Notes: generated by a model not told the origin, from the letters alone. A stretch of 64,000 nucleotides of DNA from Gnetum montanum (GCA_015680685.1 MNCI01004721.1:444297-508296), one strand, 5' to 3'. Counted from the stretch's first letter, positions 24,222 through 36,561 are shown. Numbers and translations are program-made.

Positions 24222-24314
24222 CTTATCAATGTAAGCACTTGTAAGAAGCTTTGATAACTCCATTTCATCCATCTTATCAATGTAAGCACTTGTAAGAAGC
24301 TTTGATAACTCCAT
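24222..24314. repeat. 51-bp tandem duplication in E2 pol
   Basis: CTTATCAATGTAAGCACTTG and the following GTAAGAAGCTTTGATAACTC occur at 24,222-24,263 and again at 24,273-24,314, spaced 51 bp. This is a recent-looking local duplication between protease and RT. Confidence 0.88.
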
Positions 24315-24599
24315 GCATATTGTATAACTAGAGAAATCTTGTGATGTCAATCACTAGATTCCTTCTTGTTTTGTGGTTTCTGTGTAAAGGTACCTTTGAA
24401 CATTGACTAGCTCCATACATGATCTACATGTTATTATGGTTTCACTTTTTATTGCCCAAATTTTCTACATGTTGCTGCATCTTGCGTCATTGTACATGAT
24501 GCATAGAACTCTCTTCTCCTCTATCTTTTCATGGTCATTCTTCTTGAAAATTTTCAAGGACATATCTCTAATTCCTAGCTTAGCATCGATTGTGCTTAG

Positions 24600-25050
24600 C
24601 TAAGCTCTCTGCATGATGATAGAAACATTTTCCTTATAGTTGTCCACATGGATTACTAGAAACTCAACAAGATGACCAACCACTAATGATGATTACAAGA
24701 TCTTTGACTAGCCCCAAGGGAATAGTGATGGGTTGGGGCACAAGCTCCAGCTTGATGTTGCATTTCTTTATCGATGGTAAGTTCAATGCCTTGTATATTT
24801 CCTATGAAATTAGATTGAAACTAAAATCTAAGTCTAGTAGAGCTTTGCCTTGTGCATTTCCTACAATATGTAAGTAAATAAAGGGATTTCCTAGATCAAT
24901 TCTATTTCTAAGAAGGTATCCTAGCTTTATCCAGTTTGTAACCACATGAGTGAACATACTCATTTGTATATTAGGAACATTTTGGTTTGAAGGTATCTTG
25001 GGTGTTATTTGGGAGGTTATTGGTATCAAATCCGCAACCATGGATGCTTA
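24600..25050 (-). pseudogene. E2 retropepsin-type protease (degenerate)
   Basis: Minus-strand PFIYLHIVGNAQGKALLDLDFSFNLIS (24,802-24,885) is the active-site region, with the catalytic triplet D-x-S altered to D-F-S. Sequence downstream (near 24,600-24,760) resembles the LGPVVKDLVIII and flap-region blocks of E1. Confidence 0.7.
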
Positions 25051-27474
25051 TGAAGGGTTGGGTGGATTGGCTAGTCTAAGGAATGGCCATTTTTGAGACT
25101 TGTGCTTTGAACCACTTAAGTTGTTGTCCACTTGCAAGTTTACTACTCTTGTGGTATTTCATTATTGAGGTTATATAGGGAATTTTGTTTTTTCATTGGT
25201 AGAGTAGGTATTAAGTGATTTGGAACATGAGGTTGAGAGTGTTGTAGAGGATGAGAAGTATAAGTGGAAGGGGATTCAACATGTGGAGTGGTAGGTCTAT
25301 GGTATTCCAAGGGAAAATAGTGGTGAGTAAAGACATGAGCAATAGAGCCATTAGATGATATAGATTATTGAACATAATACCCATAAGGATCAGTTTTCCT
25401 ATACGATAATTGCTACCATGGTGGTGGTATCTCCCATGATTGTGAGTTTTGCCACTATAAGTAATACTCTTAGGGTTGAGGTAGAACCCTACTTTAATAA
25501 TATTATTACTAGTGATAGGCCTACTTGTAGTTTCCTGGAGGATAAGACAACCTTCTTGGTGCTTGCTTCTTAATGAATTTTAGGTTTAATGCATATGTCC
25601 TAGACTCTTGCAAGTGTGACATTATTAGGAAACAACCTTTTAGACATTCTTACTGGCAAATGTCACAGCCATCATTATCTAATTTGAAATCTTCATCCTT
25701 CTCCACTACAGTTGCTTTTCCTTTGTATTGGTAGTAGTTCTTCCCTATATTTCTTTTCTTTCTTTTGTGTTTCTTCTTGACTCTTCCTTATTTTGCTTTT
25801 TCCTCCACAATCTTTAGTTTTGTTTGGAACCTTTCATCAATGTAATCCTACCTTTTATCAACCTTTGCCAAAATTTTAGTAACTAATTTTTGAATAGGAA
25901 AGGTCTTTCTCTGCACTACCTTCTTTAATGGTGCTCCTTCAATCAGGTTCACAAAAACATACCTCCTTTTTGTAAATTGAAAGGTACTTCTTGTACTTAT
26001 CTACACACACTCTCTCTTATTTAGTTCATCTTCCTCTTTTTCCACTTGAGTAATTAGCTTTTGGATTTTATGAACTCTCATCCTAGAAAATCTCCCTTGG
26101 GCATAGATCCCAAGAGTTTCTCTTGTGTTGTTTTAGAGTCCATCCATGATATGGCATAGCTACTTGTTTTAAGAATAGCCATGGCTTGAGCATCTATTAA
26201 GAAAAGAATAGTATCTTTGCAAGGTTGCATCAAGGGAATCATGATTACAATATCTCCACCCTTAAATTTACAATCTTGAATTGGACACATTGTAGTATGT
26301 TTGATATTTATCATTAAATAATTCTAACATTGTACTTCATCTCCTAATAGATTCTAGTTCTAAGAGTCGATATCAATGTTTAGCTTCCTTGATAAGTATC
26401 ACTGGAAAAAGTTTCAGTCTTTATCATTCATTCTCAATATTCTACAAGGGACATCATGGAAGGCTTATAAGTAATGTTGTCGGTCTACATTGTAGCCTCT
26501 CTCAAACTTTGGCATGTTATTTATATCTAAATTTTTTATTCTGCTATCTCTTTAATGCCTAGTAGGGATGTAAATTACCTTCCAAATGTTTATTATACTT
26601 CTTGTAGCAAGCAACAAGTCATCATAATTATTCTAGTCCTCATGGTCCTTGTGATGACCATGTCTTCCTTGGTGTTTCCTACTTTAAGTCCTTTCATGAT
26701 GGTATCCATTTCATTGTTCTCATCTACCTTTCCTTTTGCCATCTCTATAATGGTACCTTCTATCATCTTCACCTTGCCTATGATCATTTCTTCTCCTACC
26801 TTGGACACGTTCACCCTTATTAGAGCTTGATGATGATAATGAAGAGGATGAGAGTGAAGAACTATGAGAGTTATGCAAGCTTGCTTTCATCCTATGACCC
26901 TTTTGGTGTTCTCTTGATGGTCTACTAGAAGACCTTGGCTTGAGGTTCCCCTTGTCCTGGGTCTTGTTTTTTCCTTGCCTTGGTTGCATGCCAATGTTGA
27001 ACATAACCAAGGATGGTTCAAGTCATCTCCATTGAGGGTTGAAGAATTATGGTGTTGAAATTTGTCTAATTAGCAATCAGTATCATCCTTTCTTAATTAC
27101 AATGTTAGATGAATGGAAACCCCCTTTCCTTTTGAACACTCATAACGAGCCTCCATGAATTAGTCTTTATATAATTTTGACTCTATGGGCTTGTAATCTC
27201 TAGAGATTTCATCAACTACTTTGTAGTTTGAGGTTGCTACTTCAAGCCAAAACTCATCAATGCTACTAAATGATCAAGTGGAAATACAATGTTTTCCTCT
27301 AGGCCTCTTTATCATATCTATTCATTTTGGTGAAGAATGAAGGTAAGGATATAGATGTTTATAGACTATTTTTACTTATTATGGCACACCATCCTTACAC
27401 CTTGTAGTTCTATCACATACTCTAGTTGCATGATCAACAAGTGGGAAATCTACCTTGCAAGAAGAAGACACCAT
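25050..27474 (-). pseudogene. E2 gag (degenerate)
   Basis: Minus-strand reading starts ATGGTGTCTTCTTCTTGC at 27,474, about 140 bp after the PBS. A Ser-rich and Arg/His-rich section at 26,720-27,010 (ASLHNSHSSSLSSSS, then EDDRRYHYRDGKRKG) resembles the same region in E3 and E4. Capsid-like sequence lies at 26,000-26,500. A zinc-knuckle-like segment reading CDICQ*ECLKGCF lies near 25,650-25,680, then LQESRTYAL. From about 25,540 to 25,050 only decayed tail is seen. Confidence 0.72.
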
Positions 27475-27593
27475 TTAGTTTAGAAGTATGCCTTATAATA
27501 AAATATTACTATTATTTTGTAAATGATAAATAATTTCAGGTTCTAACAGTGATCCTTAAATAGTCCTAGTTATCTAAAATATTAGCATCAAAG

Positions 27594-27612
27594 TCCCTAG
27601 AAACAACACCAA
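27594..27612 (-). promoter_or_regulatory. E2 primer binding site (tRNA-Asp-like)
   Basis: Minus-strand TTGGTGTTGTTTCTAGGGA follows the LTR end, the same position and pattern as in the other four elements but more eroded. Confidence 0.6.
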
Positions 27613-28446
27613 TGATGAGCGATAGAGTAATCCTATGTCCAACCATATGAATCAAAAGCGTTCACATACAATCTAATCAAATTCTATGGACTTAGGACTA
27701 GTTTTATGTCTTAGATAAATAAGTATGAAGATGCTAACTATTGTCTACCAAATCATACTTGAGTGGGTTTAAGTTATATGGATAAGTGCGAATAAGACAT
27801 ATGATTGTATTTTACTATTAAAATATTTAAAAGATTAACCTAATTAATCTAAGTGTAGAAAGTAAATCTAATCTAGCCTAGCATTGATTATCCATTTCCA
27901 ATTCACTATATGCATACTAAACATCTACTAACATTGTTGGGTTAGCAAGTATCTCACTATTGAGATTACCAAGCATTATTACATTTATGCTCGATATCAA
28001 TCATACTCATGTAGATTATCTAAATGTGATTGAATAAAGTATTTAACTACTTGCATGGAAAGTACATGAACATTTAAAGCAAATTACACAAAATGAAATT
28101 AAAACACTAGTCCAAGTGTTGCCATGAATGAAACAAAGCTTGATTTTATTATCACCATGCAAGTATGTTCATGTACATCATGCACTAGAATAAAACTCTA
28201 TACAATTCATTCAATCTACACTACAAGCAATTAAAAAGAAAAATAGTCTAACTTTCATAAGAGAAAACTACAAAAGTTTGCCTACAAAATGACCAGACGG
28301 TATCATAAATGTAGTAAGTATGTGCATTTATATAGGAATTTATGGACAATGTGACAACACTAATGTGTTGATACATCTCAGGATATGTAGACACCTATAT
28401 GTCGATGGATATGCATCAATGCAACTGATGGATTTATATTTCATCA
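27613..28446 (-). repeat. E2 5' LTR
   Basis: On the minus strand it starts TGATGAAATATAAATCC at 28,446 and ends CTCATCA at 27,613. U3 contains short repeats of the type GATGCATATCCATCG, followed by a TATA motif (CCTATATAAATGC) near 28,330. R-U5 is alignable with the other families. No partner LTR was found in the window. Confidence 0.8.
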
Positions 28447-29938
28447 ATGAGTAATACCACGAAACACTAATTTAGAACTATGTCTTATACAAGTTCCATT
28501 ATATCTGTTTTAATATCATATTGTCAAGTTCAATGAAGATCTTCCCACATAATATCTAGCTTTATACAATTATTTTTACAATTATGTTTCAACCTTCATA
28601 TGATTCATTACTTGATTTTTATAATATTAAGTGGAAAATAGTTAACTAATGTGTGTAGCATGTATAAATAAGTCAATTTACAATGACAACAAAAAAGTAG
28701 GATCTCAACTTGAAGCAAATACACAAGTCTACTAAAATGCAATCATTATTGAGCAATATAAAAAAAATCTAGAAATATTCTAGGTAATAAATTATCTGTC
28801 ATCATCATGTTTTTTTAAGTTTTCTTTTTTTTTTATTTGGTAATTTACTTATTATTGTTTTACTAAACATATGATGTCATGCTATGTGAAATTAATATTT
28901 GAAAGATTCTAAAAAATCCCACCTTTCATAATTTTGAACAAAAACTTTGCAATATAGAACTATTAGACTAGTTTTATATAGATGAAAATTATTTAACAAT
29001 ATGAGTTAAAGAGTTTTATCTAAATTTTCAACAAAGTAATACTAAAGAAGACATTGATCATATAACAACAGTGGCGAATGGTTTAACTATCAATTTTTCT
29101 CTAATAATATTGCAAATTTAATGGCTATTTAAAATAAAGGCCCAACCACAACCATGTATGGGAGATATCATTCTTCAAAAAATTTCTTTTGTACCCTTTT
29201 GATTACTATAAGAAGTCTACAAAAATATATGAAGAACATAAACATGATTTTTTAACATCAATGTTCTTCTAGAATCTTTTTCTTGTGATTCAACATAAAA
29301 GAAAAAATTGGAAAAAATGTAGTGATTTTGACGGCTAAAATTGATTCACTAGTATTATTCCTTTCATTATTCTAGCCACTATTTATTTTGAGATTCATCA
29401 AAGATCAATGAATCATAAAAGTTATGGTGAATGTTTGGCATTTCCAATTCTTATCTCAAAATCATTATGTTAAAAGGATATTAATGTCTCACAAACAAAA
29501 AGAATAGTAATATACTTGAATTATGATGATCTATTTAGAGGTTTGTATTGTAAATACAAAGGCTTTGAAAAGCTAATGAACATTGATGTTATTGTTCTAT
29601 ATTTTATTTATCATAGTACATATTAAATTGACCATCAAATGATACTTGCCAAGAATATGAAAAAAAATGCAAATTATTATAAAAACAAAATTACAAATTA
29701 CAAAAGGAAGATGAAGAAGAAATTTGAATGTCAGAGAAAAAAATTTATAAAGCATAGCCTTCATCAACTTGATATCAACAAAAGGAAGTTTGTAAAGAAG
29801 GGGTTAGAATTACATGTGGTAAGTACTATTGAAACTCATAGAAATTGTCAAATGAGTTCTACAATACATCCAAATTGACAAATGAAATTGACACTAGCTA
29901 GTGTGAATACCTTAATATTGTTTTGGAAAGATTAGTAT
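28447..29938. other. unassigned AT-rich stretch
   Basis: No gene that I can support. A Lys-rich frame at 29,639-29,878 (79 codons) is composition-driven and has no recognisable domain. No LTR ends, no tandem array and no tRNA-like fold were noticed. It may be old transposon debris. Confidence 0.5.
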
Positions 29939-30838
29939 TGATGAGAGCAGTTACTCTAGCAGTTTATTCTAATTATTAGAGCAGTTACTCTAGTGGTTTA
30001 TTTTAACTATTAGAGAAGTTACTCTAGCGGTTTATTCTAATTATTAGAGTAATTAATCCCAAGCCTATAAATACAGTGCCCAAGCACACAATTGGGAGAA
30101 AGAAAGTCTTTTCAGCAATCAAGTAGCGAAACTCTTTTAGTCTATTTGAAAGTTGAGTATTTTCCAAGTGCCTGCAGTAAGAGGTCTAAGTGTGGACGAA
30201 TCTTTATTCGAGCATTGTGTACCTGAGCACACCTTGTGTATGGCAATAAAGACAAGCTCTTCAATTCATCCTTGTAACACTTGAGATTTATTTTCTTACA
30301 CATTTCTTTTATTTTATTTTGTTATGCATTTATTTTATTTTATTCTATTTTATGCACTTTACATTTATGTTATTAGTGTAGCAATTCATTTTGATCAATT
30401 AAGCAAATCTTTAAATTACACAAGTACGATCACTTTGAGCATGTGTGTAACACTTGGTAACCCAGTAACGATTAGCGTTTGGTAATCCCAATAGTGTTGT
30501 GTTGGTTCAGGATGTGTATGGAAAGTGAGAACGAATGCTTGTGTTAGGATTAGTTAGAACTTGGTTAATGAGTAGTTAATTTAAATTAGTCACCTAGTTA
30601 TCTCTCTCTTTCCCTACTAGTGCAGGACATAAAAACATAAAAGCTATAAAAATCATATGCCTCAATCTTACTTAACCATACAATCGTGACATATAGGTAA
30701 GCTTAGGAAGATAATGATCAACCAACCCATCCTTGTTCCATAAGGGCACATAAGCACTAGTCCTTGGAATTCAACCGGATCATGCATGAAACGCTTGTAT
30801 TCGTATGGTTGAGCGTAGGGGTACCTCGCTGCTCATCA
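29939..30838 (+). repeat. E4 5' LTR
   Basis: Starts TGATGAGAGCAG, ends CTCATCA. U3 is about three copies of a 34-bp unit with AGAGCAGTTACTCTAG and TTTATTCTAATTATT. TATA motif CCTATAAATACAG at 30,064. AATAAA near 30,244 marks the likely polyadenylation region. Confidence 0.92.
29944..30055 (+). repeat. 34-bp U3 tandem array, E4 5' LTR
   Basis: Three full units and a partial one. The core AGCAGTTACTCTAG is nearly self-complementary around AGTTACT. The matching array in the 3' LTR (36,567-36,735) has about four full units plus partial ones, which explains most of the 57-bp difference between the LTRs. Confidence 0.88.
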
Positions 30839-30858
30839 TTGGCACCGTTGTCAGGGAC
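30839..30858 (+). promoter_or_regulatory. E4 primer binding site (tRNA-Asp-like)
   Basis: TTGGCACCGTTGTCAGGGAC, differing at only a few bases from the complement of the plant tRNA-Asp 3' end as I remember it (TGGCGCCGTTGCCGGGGA). Confidence 0.8.
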
Positions 30859-30974
30859 TTAGTTGTTTGTGTGCTAATTAGAACATAGGAAATCATTCAC
30901 ATCATTGGAACGAACCCTTAGGGTTGATTGAGAAAATAATAAACAATAATACATTGCACACTGAATAGACAAGT

Positions 30975-32690
30975 ATGTCTCCTTCTTTGTACGAAAGTGC
31001 CTCACCGCCTAGGTCTAAAATAGGAAACAATCGATGGCGTAATACACATGACGTTGATTTGCCAGTCCCTCAACAAGTTCGAGTGGTATATATTCATACC
31101 GATGAGTATATACTAGACTTCACCTTTATCCTCCATCAAGATGAACAACTACATTGGTGAGACTTAGAAGGTAACCTAGTGTTACCTTACGATCATTCAA
31201 TCCCAAGCATGCTTCTTCGTGCCCTCACACGAATTAGCATGTCGCACTTACATGCAAAATACGTTGTGCAAGACCATGACTTGGGAGAATACCGTCCCAT
31301 GAAGGCACAACATCAAAGGGATTTGAAATAGGAGAGACATCATAAGTCTTTGAAGAGTAAGTGATCGCAAGATGTCCCAGATGTTGTAAGCAAGAATGAG
31401 GGTGGTGAACCTGCCTTAAGCAATCGCCCACACAATGATGTTCCTCCCCTTGACTTTGGCCAAGGGGTTGTGTATCAGAACCTTCATTCCACTATTCATA
31501 ACCTAGGTTCTAATACCCATGGGCACAAAGGATCCAAAAAAGGGACACAGACACATGATAAAGACAGACATTTTGATCGCAATCACAATGGAGGCTGAGA
31601 CCATCAAAGAGAAGGTGGCAAACACCACCATGGTGACGGTTCTCCTTCTTCACTACCTTCATCATCTCCTTCATCCTCTCCTTTAGTGTCCATATGTAGT
31701 CATAAAGAAAAAGATCATGGGGATAAAGGTAGGCAAAGTGGAATTCATAGACAAAATAGCCAGGAAAGGGGACAAGGGCACTCGAGAGAGTCATAACATA
31801 GAAGAAGGGAGAGTAGGGAACAACGTAGGCATCATAGACGCCATGGACAAGACAATCACGATGAACCCCTACTCACTACTCTAAGTATGTTGGACATAAT
31901 TGAGGCTATTAGAGTTCCAACAAGGTATGAGAAAGATAGTAGTATCAAGAGATTAGATATGAACAATATCCCACAATTTGAAGGGGGATACAACGCTAAT
32001 CCTCAGAATCACTTACAAGAATTCCATGATGCATGTGCCTTACAAAATATAGAGAACAAATGGCAAGAACTTAAGTTATTTCCACAGACACTAGTTAAAG
32101 AAGCAAAAATTTGGTATTTGTCCTTAGAACTGAAATCCATTCATGGATGGAGTACCATGTTAGAATTGTTCAACGACAAGTACCAAACGTACTCCTGAGT
32201 GTCCAACTTGTGAAAGAAAATCCAAGGATGGAAACAAGGAGGACATGAACCCTTGGATGCTACTATGGGCTAATACTATGTACTATTACATCATTGTCCT
32301 AGCCATGATTACTCTCAAAGGGATCAACTATGCCATCTCGTAGATGGGCTTAGCCATGAAACGAGAAGAACCCTTGGGACTTATGCCCAAGGAAGACTAT
32401 CTAAGCTTAGGTTCCATCAAATTCAAAGACTATTAGAGCAAGTCGTTAAGGAAGAAGGTGAGCTACAGAAGAGAGAAAGTGTAGAACAGTATAACTGAGA
32501 TCCTTCCCTCCAAAAGAGGGGAGTAATATTTTTTGAGGATGAAGAAGAGTCACCACTCGAAGAGATGGCGAATAGGAAAACTTTGCCTATCCAAAAGATG
32601 ACGTTAGAAGTTTCAGAAAAGGTAGACCAAATGTGGAATTCCCTAGACAATAGAATTCAAACTGTTCTTAAAATAGTATAGGTCTAAAGA
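30975..32690 (+). pseudogene. E4 gag (nearly readable)
   Basis: ATG at 30,975 opens MSPSLYESASPPRSK, and one frame can be followed for about 570 codons with fewer than ten stops. Features in order: a conserved N-terminal segment (VVYIHTDEYILDFTFIL), a Ser-rich patch (SSLPSSSPSSSPL, near 31,640-31,685), an Arg/His-rich patch, and the capsid-like region NHLQEFHDACALQNIENKW (32,005-32,060). TLGTYAQGRLSKL lies near 32,370. It makes the particle coat in live elements. This is the best reference copy for reading the other four gag genes. Confidence 0.85.
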
Positions 32691-32698
32691 GTAAGGTA

Positions 32699-33178
32699 GT
32701 GATCATGAAAAAACAAAAAAAGAGAAAAGCTAAACATGCACGTAGCAAGGGTAAGGGAAAAGTTGCCATCATTGAAGAGGTTGTGGATTCAGAAACAAAC
32801 AATGATTGTGGATGCAAGATATGTCAATATGACCATCATAAGGGATGTTGCCCTGTAATCTCACATTTGCAGGAGTCTAGGATGTATGCACTCAACCCAT
32901 GATTAAAGAAAAGGAAAACACCCCAAAGGTTACCTTATCCTTAAGGTAACCCAAGGCAGTTTCACCAACCCTTAACATATTACCCCAATGGAACTCCACC
33001 ACAACTGATTGAGCAATATCAATAGCGGCAGCACCCATAATCATGGGGAATGCCACCATCAAGGCAACAGTATCCATATCGATAACCTGACCCGTATGGA
33101 TATTACGTGCAACAGCCAATCTCCCCACATGACTCTACTGGTCACATCACTCTTCAACCTCACTACCAAGCCTACTGG
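32699..33178 (+). pseudogene. E4 gag nucleocapsid segment and tail
   Basis: After a Lys/Arg-rich stretch (KKQKKRKAKHARSKGKGK), the segment CGCKICQYDHHKGCCP at about 32,809-32,856 is a zinc-knuckle-like motif: C-x2-C-x4-H-x3-C can be fitted, one residue short of the retroviral C-x2-C-x4-H-x4-C. The same pattern decays in E1, E2, E3 and E5. The following tail (QYQ...SWG...QQYPY) ends at the deletion junction near 33,178. Confidence 0.7.
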
Positions 33179-34650
33179 TAATCATTTATCTTGGTTGCGA
33201 TGGGATAACAAAGAGGATGAGTATCTAATTTCTGATCATTTCCCTGATAAATTCCTCTCTGTTGGTGTAGTGAATAATTAATCACCCATGGAGACAAACT
33301 GGTACAGTAGCATTCTTACCTATCTCCTCATCCAACGAACACCACAAGAGTTAAACCTTAAGAAGAAACAACAGTTTCTTCACCAAGTCAAGTACTTTAT
33401 TGAGATCAATGGGAAACTTTCTAAAGTGTGTCCCAATGGCTTGGTTCGATGGTGTGTTCCTAATATAGATCAACCGCAAGTTCTCCAAGACACTCATGAG
33501 GATCCTTGTGGGGTTCATTACATTGGGAGATGAACGGCCATTAAGATCTTACTTGCAGGATATTATTGGCCTACATTATTTCGGGATGTCCATCAATTTG
33601 TCCAATCTTGTGAACATTTTCAACATGATGGGGGAATGACTACTAGAATGAAGGGTCTGCAACAATGGATCCAACCGTTAGAACCCTTCAACATTTAGGG
33701 AACTGATTTGATGGGGCCAATTACACCAATGTCTAATGGAAAAGCCTATATCATTGTTGCTATTGATTACCTAATTAAATGGATAGAAAAAACTATTTTT
33801 AAGGATTGTACATCATCTACAGCTGCATGATTTGTTCAACAACAAATCATAAATAGGTTTGGTGTGCCTTGTGCACTTATTTTAGACAATGGTACACACT
33901 TTACAAGTGCAACTTTTTGGAACTTAATGCAACGCTTAGGGGTTGAGCATAAATTGACTACACCATACCACCCCTAAGAAAACAATCAAGCAGAAGTCAC
34001 CAACAAGGAGATTACGAAGATATTGACAAGAACCATTAGCAAGTTTAGGTGATACTGGAGCATTAAACTGAACAATGCTCTTTGGGCATATCGCTCCACA
34101 TGGAAACTTCCTACAAGCTACTCTCCCTATGAGTTAGTGTAGACTAAATTACCAATGCTTTCCATTCAAACTAAGCTTTGTGCACTGTCCATGGCATGGG
34201 ACCTCAACCTTGACCTTGATCTAGCATAGAAACAACAGTTAGTAATCCTTAACTTGCTAGATGAAAACTGATTAGCTGTCCTATCATCTAACGAATTACA
34301 TAAGGCCTTCAATAAACAACGTCATGACCTAAGAATTCGAAAAGTTAAATATCAGCCAAGAGATAAGGTTCTCTACTAGAATCCCACACATGTGCCACAA
34401 CATACTAAATTTTAAACATTGTGGGAAGGACCTTATATTATTTATGCAACTTTTCCTTCAAGGGCCATGAAAATATACAAACCTGAGAGCTTGGATAAGA
34501 AACTTTTAGTCAACGTGCAACAAACCAAACCTTTGCATGAGCTTAGGACAACCAGTACACATGTTACCTCTCTTGATGGACAACCCTGCTCACTATTTCG
34601 AATCTCCTCCTTCCAACTTAGTCATGGGGGAAATGGCCACCTATGCTAAC
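33179..34650 (+). pseudogene. E4 RNase H remnant and integrase
   Basis: Begins inside the RNase H end (NHLSWLRWDNKED, compare DHLSQLQWNNKEE in E1) and stays in one frame to 34,649. It includes the zinc segment CEHFQHDGG (canonical CxxC damaged), the core GTDLMGPI, LILDNGTHFTSATFWNLMQRL (33,870-33,940), YHP*ENNQAEVTNKEI and LWAYRSTWKLP. The C-terminal end is LWEGPYIIYATFPSRAMKIY through VQQTKPLHEL to SLFRISSFQLSHGG. About ten stops. It starts out of frame with respect to the gag tail, so no functional fusion is implied. Confidence 0.85.
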
Positions 34651-36545
34651 CGTTCTAGGCTCTTAGTTATTTTTGAATTTCTTTTTACACATTTTTTATT
34701 TTACACATTCTTTCAACTTTTCTTATTTTTTTTTACACCATCGTTCATTTTTTTACTGTTTCTTTGCTTGCTTGATTTACTTTTATTCATCATCTAGTAA
34801 GTGTTCATGATGGTGGATTGAATTATATCATATTGATTGCTAATGTTTGGTTTTTACCTTTGAATTATGATGCTGATATTAATGTATGGTTGTTTTGGTA
34901 AAATAGGTAATGAGTCCACGTTGTCCACTCATCCATACAACTCTATGGTCTTCTTTGGCTTGTAACTATACAATCCCCTTTTTCTAAGTAAATTTATTAA
35001 TGAATTGGTGGCTAGGTACTTTTCAAACCATAGAAAGACTCAAAGGATGAAAAGCGTGTGACTTCAAGGGGATTCGATGCATTTGTGCTGGCCATTCTCT
35101 TGGGTGCTTGGATGTTTGTTTCTTGGATTTTCCACCATTCTAACATTGTTCAAAAATTAGGAAGCCAAGTGAATAAAAATAATTCTTTGCATGATGTGGT
35201 TCTCATGAAAAAAAAAGTGAAAAGAAAGGAGAAAAGTGAGAATTCAAAGCATACCCCTTAGACATAATAAAGCAATATGGGCTACAAGCACTGGTTATGA
35301 AACTAGAAAGACATGTTACCCATGCTTGAAGGCTCCCTCTAACTAAGGCCCTTTCTCACTTCTTGCTTCTCCATCTTGCTCTTCTCAGGATGGTGGTCAC
35401 TCTTTGTGAAGGCATTCTTGTTGCTTTAAGAGGATGGATTAACCAGGTGTATTGATGCGAGGTCACTGAATGTGGTTGGTTTGAGTCTGGATTTGGGATG
35501 AAGTTCTACTCAGTCATCTTAACCATGAAATACACAAGGGGCTTTACACAACCTTGTTCTTGGGATTCCATTCTATTCTCTCCTCTCCATCTTTCTTTCC
35601 ATTTTCCACCTCATTGCCAATTTTATCATTAGTCCATTCTGGGTTGATGCATTGTTTTTCTTTGCTGAATTTTTGCAGGTAAGTTTTTAACTCTTGCTTT
35701 TAAATGACATTCCTAGAGCCTACATACTCTTTGGTTTGTGGGTTTTTTAGGGCATAAAAGACATGAGCCTACTTTGGGGAGGACCCACTGGCATTCCTTT
35801 TTGGTGCAATTGTTAAGTTCTTTTCCTTAAACATTTCTTGCAATCAATCATCTCTTGTTTCATCCTCATCCATGACATCCATTTTATTGGCGTTGCCATT
35901 GTTATTTTTTCCCTTCTTTCTTGTTCCTCATATTTTTCCATCTTATAGCTACCGGAGGTTTGCTCTTAGTCATGGGGACCCTGGCATAATTTTTTCAATT
36001 TTCTCCATTTTACTATTCACCTAACCCCTACACCTTAGGTAGTCACTTGTGATAAATCTTCGAACCAGTTTCTACCATAACCACAACTCAACCAATGCAC
36101 TTCATATCAAAGCAAGGTATCAACTGCATTGCGATTTATCTATCCTTGCTCATTTGTGACTGTGTTGTGTGTGCATATGATGATCATACAAACAATGAAC
36201 TGGGCTTGGATAAAGCATTCAAGATGGACCAAAACTGGAGCATTTACGAAAGGAGCAAGTCTGGTGGTGTGGCTATGGATAAATAATGGAAGGCACAATC
36301 TTAGCATTGGTAGTAACACGCTTCATTTTCTCTCTCTCTTTCTCTACAAGCTGCCAAATAAAGGCTTGGATGTCATTTATGTACATGTTCACCACAATGG
36401 TCATGAACACTAATGTTGTAATATGCTTATTGATCCGTTCACTAGGCACGTTGAGTCTATCATCCCATTCCACTATTAGTTGTCAAATAGTCAATAATCC
36501 CATACCTTTTCAACATTTTGTAAGGAACTCGAAGACGAGTTTTCA
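34651..36545 (+). other. E4 non-coding tail
   Basis: No conserved ORF. It shares three blocks with the other elements: GACATGTTACCCATGC near 35,311, CTACTTTGGGGAGGACCCACT near 35,771 and the AATAATCCCATACC block near 36,494. A splice-like TTTTTGCAG/GTAAGTTTTT lies at 35,670-35,688. Small ORFs at 36,095-36,560 in several frames are not shared with E1 and I do not call them genes. Confidence 0.65.
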
Positions 36546-36546
36546 T

Positions 36547-36561
36547 TCAGTCGTGGGGGTA
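36547..36561 (+). promoter_or_regulatory. E4 polypurine tract
   Basis: CAGTCGTGGGGGTA immediately before TGATGAG. Same sequence as in E5. Confidence 0.82.

Larger units (their letters stand above)
22117..28446 (-). mobile_element. E2, proximal part: gypsy element from 5' LTR into integrase
   Basis: Minus-strand order from right to left is LTR (27,613-28,446), PBS, gag, protease, RT, RNase H and the N-terminal part of integrase, which breaks at 22,117 where E3 begins. The rest continues at 13,428. Domain order and motifs match E1. All ORFs are broken. Confidence 0.85.

Noticed and set aside
26555-26830. Plus-strand ORF over E2 gag
   Set aside because: Hydrophobic shadow of the Ser/Arg-rich minus-strand gag.
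29639-29878. Lys-rich 79-codon ORF
   Set aside because: Composition reflects A-rich DNA. No domain and no conserved start or neighbours.
33009-33281. Functional gag-integrase fusion in E4
   Set aside because: The integrase frame is not the frame of the gag tail across the junction, and stops follow on both sides.
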